Positions 1-6,142 of a stretch of DNA of 9,862 bases are shown here, piece after piece; position 1 is the stretch's first letter; every line of letters begins with the position of its first letter. The position numbers and the translations under genes are program-made. The notes under the pieces were generated by a model. The model searched no databases. It was not told the DNA's origin and worked only from the letters and a program-made list of their open reading frames with translations. Source of the DNA: Acidobacteriota bacterium (lineage in GTDB: Bacteria > Acidobacteriota > Polarisedimenticolia > Gp22-AA2); contig JAPUIN010000146.1 of NCBI GenBank assembly GCA_027297005.1, positions 1 to 9,862 of the forward strand, given 5' to 3'.

Positions 1-288
1 CTCAACCTGCCGGTGATCGCCATCTCCCAGCTCTCGCGCGCACCCGAGCAGCGCGGCGGCGACCGACGTCCTCAGCTCTCCGATCTGCGCGAGTCGGGCG
101 CCATCGAGCAGGACGCCGACGTCGTGATGTTCATTTACCGCGAGGAGGTCTACAAGCAGACCGATGAGAACCGCGGCCGCGCTCAGGTGATCATTGCCAA
201 ACAGCGCAACGGACCGATCGGAACGATCGATCTCGCCTTCCTCCGCGAGTACACCAAGTTCGAAGAGCTGGAATGGCGTCAGGAGTGA
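1..288 (+). CDS. dnaB: Replicative DNA helicase DnaB, C-terminal fragment (5' end outside window)
   Basis: This is the last 95 codons of the RecA-fold helicase domain of DnaB, the hexameric ATPase that unwinds DNA at the replication fork. The reading frame is open from base 1 and ends at TGA 286-288. The visible sequence starts in the strand carrying AISQLSR, followed by the [20 protein letters not shown] block typical of DnaB (sensor and loop region facing DNA). It continues with MFIYREEVY, the [11 protein letters not shown] segment that holds the arginine-finger area, and the usual ending around [11 protein letters not shown]. No intein or insertion is seen in this part. The stop codon lies inside the start of alr, a 16-base overlap that implies co-transcription and probably translational coupling. 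The N-terminal domain and Walker A motif are outside the window. The family call is near certain from the conserved blocks alone. Confidence 0.96.
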   Translation, partial: LNLPVIAISQLSRAPEQRGGDRRPQLSDLRESGAIEQDADVVMFIYREEVYKQTDENRGRAQVIIAKQRNGPIGTIDLAFLREYTKFEELEWRQE

Positions 289-1463
289 GCGAATCGCTCC
301 GCGATCTGCACAGGCCAACCTGGGCGGAGATCGATCTCGACGCTCTGGTTCAGAACCTCGCCGTCGTCCGCCGGCGGACCGATCCCCGCCCGGTCCTGGC
401 GGTTGTGAAGGCGGAGGCCTACGGCCATGGCGCCACGCGGATCGCCCGGACCTTCGAGGAGGAGGGGGTCGAATGGCTCGGCGTCGCCCTCCCCGAAGAG
501 GGGGTCGAACTTCGCAAAGCCGGGGTGCGACGGCCAATCTTCGTCCTCGGCGGCTTTGCGCCCCCGCAGGCCGACCTGCTGCTGACGCATAATCTGACGC
601 CGGCGATCTACCGACCCGACCAGGCGGAGGCGCTGGCGCGCGCATCCTCGAATCGCGGCGTCAGGGCCACCGCGCACATCAAGATCGATTCCGGGATAGG
701 CCGACTCGGCGTACCGGCCCCCGACCTGCCCGCGTTCCTGACCGCGCTGCGCCCATGGACCGATCGCATCGAGATCGAGGGAGTCTTCTCACACCTCGCA
801 GTCGCCGATGATCCCCGTGAACCGTACACGACACGGCAAATCGCCATCTTTCGTGAGGCGGTCGCAACGATCCGGCAGGCCGGGTTGAACCCCTCGGTGA
901 TTCACCTGGCGAACAGCGCCGCCGTGATCGATCATCAACCGGCCTGGTTGACCCTCGTGCGGCCCGGCCTCATCCTGTACGGCTATCCCCCCTCTAACCG
1001 AATGAGCCCCGTCCCGATTCGCCCCGTGCTGTCGCTGCGATCCCGCATCATATATATAAAGGAGGTGCCGCCGGGAACGTCGATCGGATATGGGCGCACC
1101 TTCACCGCTGAGCGCACCTGTCGAATTGCCACCCTCGCCATCGGGTACGACGACGGGCTGCCCCGCCTGCTCAGCAACCGTGGCCACGTTCTGCTCGGAG
1201 GTCGCCGGGCCCCCATCGTCGGGCGGATCAGTATGGACTTGACCACCGTGGATGTCTCTCACCTGGACAACATCGCCCTGGGAGACGAGGCGATCCTCCT
1301 CGGCAGCGCCGGGGAAGAGCGCCTCGGCGCAGACCTCCTCGCCACCTGGGCAGAGACCATCCCGTGGGAGATCCTGTGCGGGATCGGCTCGCGGGTTCCC
1401 CGCCTCTACCGCCGGGCAGACAGTTTTGACCTGTGCTCCCGTTTCGCCAAAAGTCTCGCCTAG
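273..1463 (+). CDS. alr: Alanine racemase
   Basis: PLP-dependent cytoplasmic enzyme interconverting L- and D-alanine for peptidoglycan precursors. The 396-residue length fits the family. An N-terminal TIM barrel spans about residues 16-255 and a beta-rich C-terminal domain about 256-385. The PLP lysine is K46 in [10 protein letters not shown]; most family members have Asn or Asp where this one has Glu48. The second catalytic residue is Y273 in SIGYGRTF. The [20 protein letters not shown] and [11 protein letters not shown] blocks are also present; Ser precedes the Met-Asp pair where the Geobacillus enzyme has Cys. The ATG at 273 is preceded by GAAGAG (261-266), six bases upstream. A GTG at 285 overlapping the dnaB stop is a possible alternative that would remove four residues. 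The 16-base overlap with dnaB suggests one operon, an adjacency also known in enterobacteria. TAG at 1461-1463 ends it. Confidence 0.97.
   Translation: MASGVSESLRDLHRPTWAEIDLDALVQNLAVVRRRTDPRPVLAVVKAEAYGHGATRIARTFEEEGVEWLGVALPEEGVELRKAGVRRPIFVLGGFAPPQADLLLTHNLTPAIYRPDQAEALARASSNRGVRATAHIKIDSGIGRLGVPAPDLPAFLTALRPWTDRIEIEGVFSHLAVADDPREPYTTRQIAIFREAVATIRQAGLNPSVIHLANSAAVIDHQPAWLTLVRPGLILYGYPPSNRMSPVPIRPVLSLRSRIIYIKEVPPGTSIGYGRTFTAERTCRIATLAIGYDDGLPRLLSNRGHVLLGGRRAPIVGRISMDLTTVDVSHLDNIALGDEAILLGSAGEERLGADLLATWAETIPWEILCGIGSRVPRLYRRADSFDLCSRFAKSLA
1058..1067 (+). other. Internal perfect Shine-Dalgarno-like site within alr
   Basis: Ten consecutive bases, AAAGGAGGTG, are fully complementary to the usual 3' end of 16S rRNA. 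They sit inside alr and are preceded by an alternating TA run at 1051-1057. In frame they encode the KEV of a Y-I-K-E-V stretch, so the amino acids are not forced to use this wording. An out-of-frame ATG at 1090 is too far downstream to be an obvious start. I see no evidence of an internal gene; a pause site or chance is more likely. Confidence 0.4.
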
Positions 1464-1489
1464 CACCCTCCGCTGGCGTTATCATGTAG

Positions 1490-1514
1490 TGGCGTGTGCA
1501 TCGAGCCCACGCCA
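1490..1514 (+). other. Weak hairpin in the alr to PIN/TRAM gap
   Basis: A perfect 7-base-pair inverted repeat, TGGCGTG (1490-1496) with CACGCCA (1508-1514), encloses an 11-base loop in the 102-base gap after alr. Only two T residues follow, so it is not a convincing intrinsic terminator. It could attenuate or stabilise the alr message. No good promoter for the downstream gene is visible in this gap. Confidence 0.3.
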
Positions 1515-1560
1515 TTATGACTATTCGGAGCGTTTTCGTCCCGGTCCGTCACGGGCGCGA

Positions 1561-1566
1561 GAGGTG
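1561..1566 (+). promoter_or_regulatory. Ribosome binding site that selects the TTG start of the PIN/TRAM gene
   Basis: GAGGTG matches the anti-Shine-Dalgarno complement. GAGG ends seven bases before TTG 1572, which is good spacing. The alternative GTG at 1566 overlaps this motif and has no properly spaced site of its own, so TTG 1572 is preferred. Confidence 0.6.
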
Positions 1567-1571
1567 TGTTC

Positions 1572-2606
1572 TTGGGTATTTTCATTCTGCGCGTCGTCCT
1601 TGTCGTCGTATCGATGGCTCTGGGGGCCCGACTCAGGCCCCCCGGCCTGCAGCCGCTCGACCTCGTCGGCCCGTTGATCGGGCTGGGCGTCGCTGCGGCG
1701 ATCATCGGGATCGAATATCTCTTCCGCCGGTGCAACCTGGGCGTCCTGCTGGGGGGCTTGGCCGGTCTCATGGTGGGGGGAGCCGCAGCGGCAGTGATCG
1801 GAGCACTGCTTCCGCTCGAGGCGATCGCCGCCGTTGATCCGTTCTCCATTCGCGGGTTCATCTTCCTGCTCCTCGGTTACACCGGCGTCGCCATCGGGGC
1901 CATTCACGGAGAACGCATTTCCCTCTCCGGCCTGCGCTCCGCCTGGTCGGATACAGGGCCGCAGCTGAACCACAAGATACTCGACACGAGCGCAATCATC
2001 GACGGCCGCATCGCTGACGTCTGCGAGACAGGGTTCCTCGACGGCACGCTGGTCGCCCCGCAGTTCGTGCTCCGGGAACTCCAGTACGTCGCCGACTCGC
2101 AAGATGCGCTGAAGCGCAACCGTGGTCGCAAGGGTCTTGAGATTCTGCAGCGGATCAAGAAACGCCGTGACATCCAGGTCGTGATCTCCGAGGTGGACTT
2201 TCCCGATGTTCACGACGTCGACATGAAGCTGATCGAGCTGGCCAAGCAACTCTCCGGCAAGATCATCACCAACGATTTCAACCTAAATAAGGTGGCAGAG
2301 CTACGTGGCGTACAGGTGCTCAACATCAACGTCCTGGCGAACTCCCTCAAGCCTGTCGTCCTTCCGGGTGAATCGATGAAGATTTTCATCCTCAAGGAAG
2401 GGAAGGAGCCGAACCAGGGCGTCGGTTACCTCGACGACGGTACGATGGTCGTCGTCGACAACGCCAAGCGCCATATCGGACGCACAGTCGAGATCGTCGT
2501 CACGTCGGTGCTGCAGACTACTGCAGGAAAGATGTTCTTCGGACGTTCCGAGTCGATTGAGGAACCAACCCGCGTCGGCGATCGTTCACGGAGGGCCGGT
2601 CCATGA
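1572..2606 (+). CDS. Membrane-anchored PIN/TRAM domain protein (YacL-like)
   Basis: A 344-residue protein from a TTG start, chosen for its ribosome binding site; starting at GTG 1566 would add two residues. Four hydrophobic segments (about 2-18, 30-47, 57-80, 94-111) anchor it in the inner membrane. A PIN nuclease domain follows (about 135-255) with the acidic residues expected of the metal site: D138 in ILDTSAIIDGR, E169 in LRELQ, D217 in DVDMK and D235 in TNDFNLN. A TRAM RNA-binding domain ends it (about 266-326, with QGVGYLDDGTMVVV). This matches the architecture of Bacillus subtilis YacL. By family it is a likely membrane-bound RNA nuclease, but substrate and biological role are inferred. 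The complete acidic set suggests it is active. Its last four bases overlap the start of the TPR gene, so the two are translated from one message and may work together at the envelope. Confidence 0.9.
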   Translation: MGIFILRVVLVVVSMALGARLRPPGLQPLDLVGPLIGLGVAAAIIGIEYLFRRCNLGVLLGGLAGLMVGGAAAAVIGALLPLEAIAAVDPFSIRGFIFLLLGYTGVAIGAIHGERISLSGLRSAWSDTGPQLNHKILDTSAIIDGRIADVCETGFLDGTLVAPQFVLRELQYVADSQDALKRNRGRKGLEILQRIKKRRDIQVVISEVDFPDVHDVDMKLIELAKQLSGKIITNDFNLNKVAELRGVQVLNINVLANSLKPVVLPGESMKIFILKEGKEPNQGVGYLDDGTMVVVDNAKRHIGRTVEIVVTSVLQTTAGKMFFGRSESIEEPTRVGDRSRRAGP

Positions 2607-3619
2607 GGAGTGTAATCCTGCCTCTCATCGCGCTGACACTGCTTGCGACGTTGGCGTCGCCCGCCGCGGCGGCACGCCGGGAACCGTCATCGACCTACCT
2701 GATCCTGCCGTTCGAGAACATTGCCGAGGAACCTTCCCTGGAGTGGCTATCTCCCTGCCTGGCGTTCAGCGTCGGCGAGTATCTTACCGGCCTGGGGGCC
2801 CGGGTCATCGAGGACGAGGAACGGGCGGTCCTGTTCGAAGGGAGCGGCCTCCCCGATGGCGCACCTTTGATGCTGGCAAGCGCCCTCGCACTGGGGCGCA
2901 AGATGCGCTCGCGACCATCCGCCAACCCACCCGACCGGATGGTGCTCGGTCACTTTCTGGTCACAGAGGGGGCTCTGTCGATCTCGGCGCGGTCGATTGA
3001 TCTCGCGACCGAAAAGGCCCACCCCCGCGTTTCGCGCGATGGACGACTCACCGACCTCTTGAAGATGCTCAACCGTATCGCGCTTGGCCTCGCAGCGGGG
3101 GACGACATCGATCTTCCCGTGACACGATCGGCGTTTCTTCAAAAGCACGCGGGGGATGTCCCGCTGCTGGCATTCGAGACCTACTGTCGATCGATGAGCG
3201 AATCGGATCCCAGAGAACGGCTGAAGGGGCTCAGGCGAGCGGTCCGCGAGCGCCCCGGCTACCCGAAGGCGATCTATCACGCGGTCCGGTTGCTGGCGCA
3301 GGCCGAGCGCTGGAGCGAGGCGGCGAAAATGATCGCCGGGATCTCCGCCGAGCCCCATCCCTACGAGGCCGATTTTCATCTGACGGCGGCCGGCGTCGCC
3401 CTCGAACAGCGTGAGCCCGAGAAGGCCGCTGAGGCGGCGCGGCGCGCTCTCGAGTACGTCGAATCGCCACGCGGGCATCTGCTGCTCGCCCGCGCTCACA
3501 TTGCGAACGGCGATCCCGACGCGGCCCGGACCGAACTCGTGGCGGCGGAGGCACTCGACCCCTCAGCCCCCGGGCTCGAGACACTCCGCCGCATGCTCGC
3601 GGAGGATTCATCCGGGTGA
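2603..3619 (+). CDS. Secreted TPR-type protein with TolB-N/CsgG-like N-terminal domain
   Basis: A 338-residue protein starting at ATG 2603 inside the stop of the preceding gene (ATGA overlap). Residues 1-24 form a typical Sec signal peptide (basic start, leucine-rich core, Ala-rich cleavage region before R25), with no lipobox cysteine. The mature N-terminal part (about 30-165) opens with YLILPFENIAEEPSLEWLSP, which resembles the pattern of TolB N-terminal/CsgG/FlgO-type domains (hydrophobic strand, PF-N motif, then an amphipathic helix). That assignment is by eye only. From about residue 190 helix pairs with TPR-like Ala/Gly/Tyr spacing continue to the end, including AIYHAVRLLAQAERWSEAA, GVALEQREPEKAAEAARRAL and HLLLARAHIANGDPDAA. 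It is probably a periplasmic protein-interaction scaffold. I do not recognise a named gene. Being coupled to the membrane PIN/TRAM gene suggests a shared envelope-associated role, which is inference. Confidence 0.82.
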   Translation: MRSVILPLIALTLLATLASPAAAARREPSSTYLILPFENIAEEPSLEWLSPCLAFSVGEYLTGLGARVIEDEERAVLFEGSGLPDGAPLMLASALALGRKMRSRPSANPPDRMVLGHFLVTEGALSISARSIDLATEKAHPRVSRDGRLTDLLKMLNRIALGLAAGDDIDLPVTRSAFLQKHAGDVPLLAFETYCRSMSESDPRERLKGLRRAVRERPGYPKAIYHAVRLLAQAERWSEAAKMIAGISAEPHPYEADFHLTAAGVALEQREPEKAAEAARRALEYVESPRGHLLLARAHIANGDPDAARTELVAAEALDPSAPGLETLRRMLAEDSSG

Positions 3620-3654
3620 ACGACGATGCATCAGTGTGAGAGGCGGAGGCAGCC

Positions 3655-5343
3655 GTGATCCCGATGGACCTAGAAATCGCCCGAGGAGTCCGTCTGAAGC
3701 CGATCGAGGAGATCGCTGCCGCATTCGGCCTCCTCCCTGATGAACTGGAGCCGTACGGCCGCCACAAGGCGAAGATCGGTCTGCATGCCCTCGCCCGCCT
3801 GAAGAATCGACCGGACGGCCGGTATATCTGTGTCACCGGGATCAACCCCACCCCGCTCGGCGAGGGGAAAACGGTCGTCACGATCGGACTGGCGCAGGCG
3901 CTCCGCCATCTCGGTCACCGCGCCGTCTGCACGATCCGTCAGCCATCGATGGGGCCCGTCTTTGGCATCAAGGGGGGGGCGACCGGCGGCGGGTACTCGC
4001 AGGTCGTCCCGATGGAGGAGATCAACCTCCACTTCACCGGGGATTTTCACGCGGTGGCCACAGCCCACAACCTTCTCGCGGCCCTCATCGACAACCACCT
4101 GCACCACGGCAACGCCCTGAAGCTCGACCCGGCCCGGGTGCTGTGGCGCCGCACGCTCGATCTCAACGACAGGGCGCTGCGCCGCGTTCGCGTCGCCCTG
4201 GGGGGAGGTCCCGGGGGGGTCGAGCGCGACTCCGGGTACGACATCACCGCCGCTTCGGAGGTGATGGCGATCCTGGCCCTGTGCACCGGCATTCGCGACC
4301 TCAAGGAACGCCTCGGCCGAATCTTGATCGCGCTCGACTCCTCCGCCCGGCCGGTCACCGCCTCGGCCCTGGGCGCCGTCGGCCCGATGGCGGTCATCCT
4401 GCGTGACGCGATCAAGCCCAACCTCGTTCAGGATCTCGAGGGGGGCGCCGCCCTCATTCACAGCGGCCCGTTCGCGAACGTGGCCCATGGCAACAGCAGC
4501 ATTCTGGCCGATCGGATCGCGCTGAAGCTGTCGGACTACGTGGTCACCGAGAGCGGCTTCGGCTCCGAGTGCGGGGCCGAGAAGATGTTCAACATCAAGT
4601 GCCGCGTCTCCGGCATCGAACCGGCCGCCAGCGTCATCGTCTGCTCGATCCGGGCGTTGAAGCTGCACGGCGGCGCGGCCGTGGATACCAAGGATCCTGC
4701 CTCATGGAGGCGCCCCGACCCCAAGGCAACCCGTCGCGGATGCTCGAATCTCGCGAAACACATCGAGAATGTGAGGGCGTTCGGTGTTCCTGCCATCGTC
4801 GCCATAAACCGCTTCGAGAGCGACACCCAAGAAGAGGTCGACGCGGTGGTCGAGGAGGCCGGGCGAGCGGGAGCCACGGCGGCGGTGCCGATCGAGGTCT
4901 GGGCGCGCGGCGGTCAAGGCGGGCTCGAACTGGCCGAGGTTGTGGCGCGCGCCGCCGAATTGCCTTCCGCTTTTCAGCTTCTCTATCCTTTGGAGTCGAG
5001 CCCGGAAGAGAAGATCGAGACGATCGCGCGCCGCATGTATGGAGCATCTGGCGTGAGCTTTACGGAAACTGCAAGAGAGTGCCTCGAGTTCTGTCGGAGA
5101 GAGGGGTATGCAGCACTGCCGATCTGCATGGCCAAGACGCCCCTGTCGCTATCGCACGATCCGAAGCTGAAGGGCCGTCCCGAAGGGTTCGTCCTGCCGA
5201 TCAAGGACATCCGGATTGCCTCCGGGGCCGGATTCATCTACCCCCTGGTGGGAAGCATCATGACCATGCCCGGCCTGCCGAAGGCGCCGGCGGCCCTGAG
5301 AATGGACCTCGACGAAGAAGGGTTCGTCCACGGCCTCAGCTGA
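3655..5343 (+). CDS. fhs: Formate-tetrahydrofolate ligase
   Basis: Cytoplasmic enzyme that makes 10-formyl-tetrahydrofolate from formate, tetrahydrofolate and ATP. It feeds one-carbon units to purine and fMet synthesis, and to the methyl branch of Wood-Ljungdahl metabolism where that exists. The 562 residues fit the family (about 556-560). The phosphate-binding loop TPLGEGKT is at 66-73. Family signature one reads GIKGGATGGGYSQVVPMEE at 104-122, with Thr where Ala is more usual. Signature two reads IRALKLHGG at 332-340. The C-terminus keeps the IMTMPGLPKAPAA block. GTG 3655 is chosen because GGAGG (3645-3649) is five bases upstream; ATG 3664 would be 14 bases away. The gene follows the TPR gene by 35 bases and is probably in the same transcript. 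An 8-G run (3972-3979) inside signature one is noted. No acetogenesis gene is adjacent, so a purely biosynthetic role is likely. Confidence 0.97.
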   Translation: MIPMDLEIARGVRLKPIEEIAAAFGLLPDELEPYGRHKAKIGLHALARLKNRPDGRYICVTGINPTPLGEGKTVVTIGLAQALRHLGHRAVCTIRQPSMGPVFGIKGGATGGGYSQVVPMEEINLHFTGDFHAVATAHNLLAALIDNHLHHGNALKLDPARVLWRRTLDLNDRALRRVRVALGGGPGGVERDSGYDITAASEVMAILALCTGIRDLKERLGRILIALDSSARPVTASALGAVGPMAVILRDAIKPNLVQDLEGGAALIHSGPFANVAHGNSSILADRIALKLSDYVVTESGFGSECGAEKMFNIKCRVSGIEPAASVIVCSIRALKLHGGAAVDTKDPASWRRPDPKATRRGCSNLAKHIENVRAFGVPAIVAINRFESDTQEEVDAVVEEAGRAGATAAVPIEVWARGGQGGLELAEVVARAAELPSAFQLLYPLESSPEEKIETIARRMYGASGVSFTETARECLEFCRREGYAALPICMAKTPLSLSHDPKLKGRPEGFVLPIKDIRIASGAGFIYPLVGSIMTMPGLPKAPAALRMDLDEEGFVHGLS

Positions 5344-5410
5344 GAGGTGCCGTTCCACAAGGGGGAATTTCACCTGGATAGCGAGCAGAGGCGCGGGGTC
5401 GGCGCGGGCT

Positions 5411-5504
5411 CCCCTGCGGTGCGGCAATTTCGATCCGCGCTAGTGCATCGGATGGTTCCCTGTCGATCCTCCTGAACGACCATGAGCCGCACCGCACTAG
5501 GGGG
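5411..5504. repeat. Nested inverted repeats, candidate structured element after fhs
   Basis: The 263-base gap 5344-5606 contains no gene. Within it TGCGGTGCGGC (5415-5425) is exactly complementary to GCCGCACCGCA (5486-5496). This could be extended by CCCC (5411-5414) with GGGG (5501-5504) across a small bulge. Inside the closing stem two smaller stems can form: ATCCG (5433-5437) with CGGAT (5449-5453), and GTTC (5455-5458) with GAAC (5474-5477). An alternative 7-base stem, CTAGTGC (5440-5446) with GCACTAG (5494-5500), competes with the outer stem. It lies upstream of the next promoter, so it would be transcribed as fhs 3' sequence or act as DNA. There is no T run, so it is not a classic terminator. 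Function unknown. Confidence 0.5.
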
Positions 5505-5542
5505 TCGCGCCATGGCCGAGGAGGCTTCCAACCTCTCCCCTC

Positions 5543-5571
5543 TTGACGGCTGGACGGCCCGGTGTTATATG
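5543..5571 (+). promoter_or_regulatory. Sigma-70-type promoter for the exported Cys-motif protein gene
   Basis: A -35 box TTGACG (5543-5548) and a -10 box TATATG (5566-5571) are separated by an ideal 17 bases. Transcription would start near 5578, giving a leader of about 29 bases that contains GGAGGG (5593-5598) eight bases before ATG 5607. Boxes, spacing and ribosome site all line up, which also argues against the longer GTG 5562 start that lies inside the promoter. Confidence 0.75.
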
Positions 5572-5606
5572 GGCTGTGTCGCCTTTCTGAGTGGAGGGTC
5601 TTTCGT

Positions 5607-6080
5607 ATGAGAAGGTCAACGGGTTTGGGAATTGTGCTCTTGGTAGTTCTCGCCTTCGCGATTACGGCCTTCCTGCCAACGCCGGCCGTCGCGGATGGCG
5701 ACGATGCCGTGGTGGTGTCGCGCCCGGGCGTCGTCTTCCACAAGGCGGGGAGCGGGGACATTCGGGGGAAGGGTCACGAGAAGTCCCTCTCCGCAGCCCT
5801 CGCCTCGGGCTACCACCCGTGTAAGGTCTGCTTCGGCCGCGATATTTCCGTCGACTTGAGGGCAGCGGGTGCTGCCGGCGCCTCCACGACGTCCAGTTCC
5901 TTCGGCAGTTCGGGTTTCACCCCACCGGGACTCTCCACGCCGACGATCAGCCAGCCGTTCGGGCTGAGGGCTCAATCACACCGCACCAAGGGGGCCTCGG
6001 GCGCCATTCGCGACCCTTTCGGAGCATGTGACACCTCGATCCGTTTCCCGGGGTCCGAGCAGGGGGCCTACGGAAGTTAG
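5607..6080 (+). CDS. Exported small protein with partial Ada-like Cys motif, function unknown
   Basis: A 157-residue protein. ATG 5607 is preceded by GGAGGG at ideal spacing and by its own promoter. Residues 1-29 are a Sec signal peptide (RR start, long aliphatic core, AVA cleavage site before D30). The mature N-terminal segment 35-76 resembles the small metal-binding domain related to the Ada N-terminus and found in many exported proteins, whose usual pattern is [FY]-H-x3-C ... G-Y-x-P-C-x2-C. Here F44-H45, G68-Y69, P71, C72 and C75 are present, but the first Cys position is Ser49 (codon AGC, one base from TGC). A Ser/Thr/Gly/Pro-rich stretch (about 90-118) follows, then a tail of no recognisable family with one more Cys (C141). 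It is probably periplasmic or extracellular. It could bind metal with altered ligands or have lost binding. It stands alone between a promoter and a strong terminator. Confidence 0.78.
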   Translation: MRRSTGLGIVLLVVLAFAITAFLPTPAVADGDDAVVVSRPGVVFHKAGSGDIRGKGHEKSLSAALASGYHPCKVCFGRDISVDLRAAGAAGASTTSSSFGSSGFTPPGLSTPTISQPFGLRAQSHRTKGASGAIRDPFGACDTSIRFPGSEQGAYGS

Positions 6081-6110
6081 AATCGATAGATTTCAGGTTT
6101 AAGGTATCGA

Positions 6111-6142
6111 GGCGCGCTCCCCGCGAGGGGGGCGCGCCTTTT
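6111..6142 (+). terminator. Strong rho-independent terminator with GNRA tetraloop
   Basis: A 12-base-pair stem, GGCGCGCTCCCC (6111-6122) with GGGGGGCGCGCC (6127-6138), has one G-U pair and is capped by the stable tetraloop GCGA. TTTT follows (6139-6142). It lies 30 bases after the stop at 6080 and ends that transcript. Its T run overlaps the stop codon of the convergent minus-strand gene. On the minus strand no U run follows the stem, so it would be a poorer terminator in that direction. Confidence 0.88.

Noticed and set aside
2747..3499. A 250-codon minus-strand frame over the TPR gene, and a 242-codon minus-strand frame (1521-2249) over the PIN/TRAM gene
   Set aside because: Shadow frames; the plus-strand genes carry signal peptide or transmembrane segments, domain motifs and operon-style overlaps.
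5345..5375. Hairpin directly after the fhs stop (AGGTG with CACCT, inner TTCC with GGAA)
   Set aside because: Short arms with a symmetrical internal loop and no T run, so not supportable as a terminator.
4569..5381. A 270-codon plus-strand frame and a 332-codon minus-strand frame (3670-4668) over fhs
   Set aside because: Both lie fully or largely within fhs, whose motifs are unambiguous; their translations are low-complexity Arg/Gly-rich or Asp/Val-rich shadow sequence without ribosome sites.
5562..5606. Longer GTG start for the exported protein
   Set aside because: It would place the start codon inside the promoter spacer and put 15 residues before an otherwise normal signal peptide.
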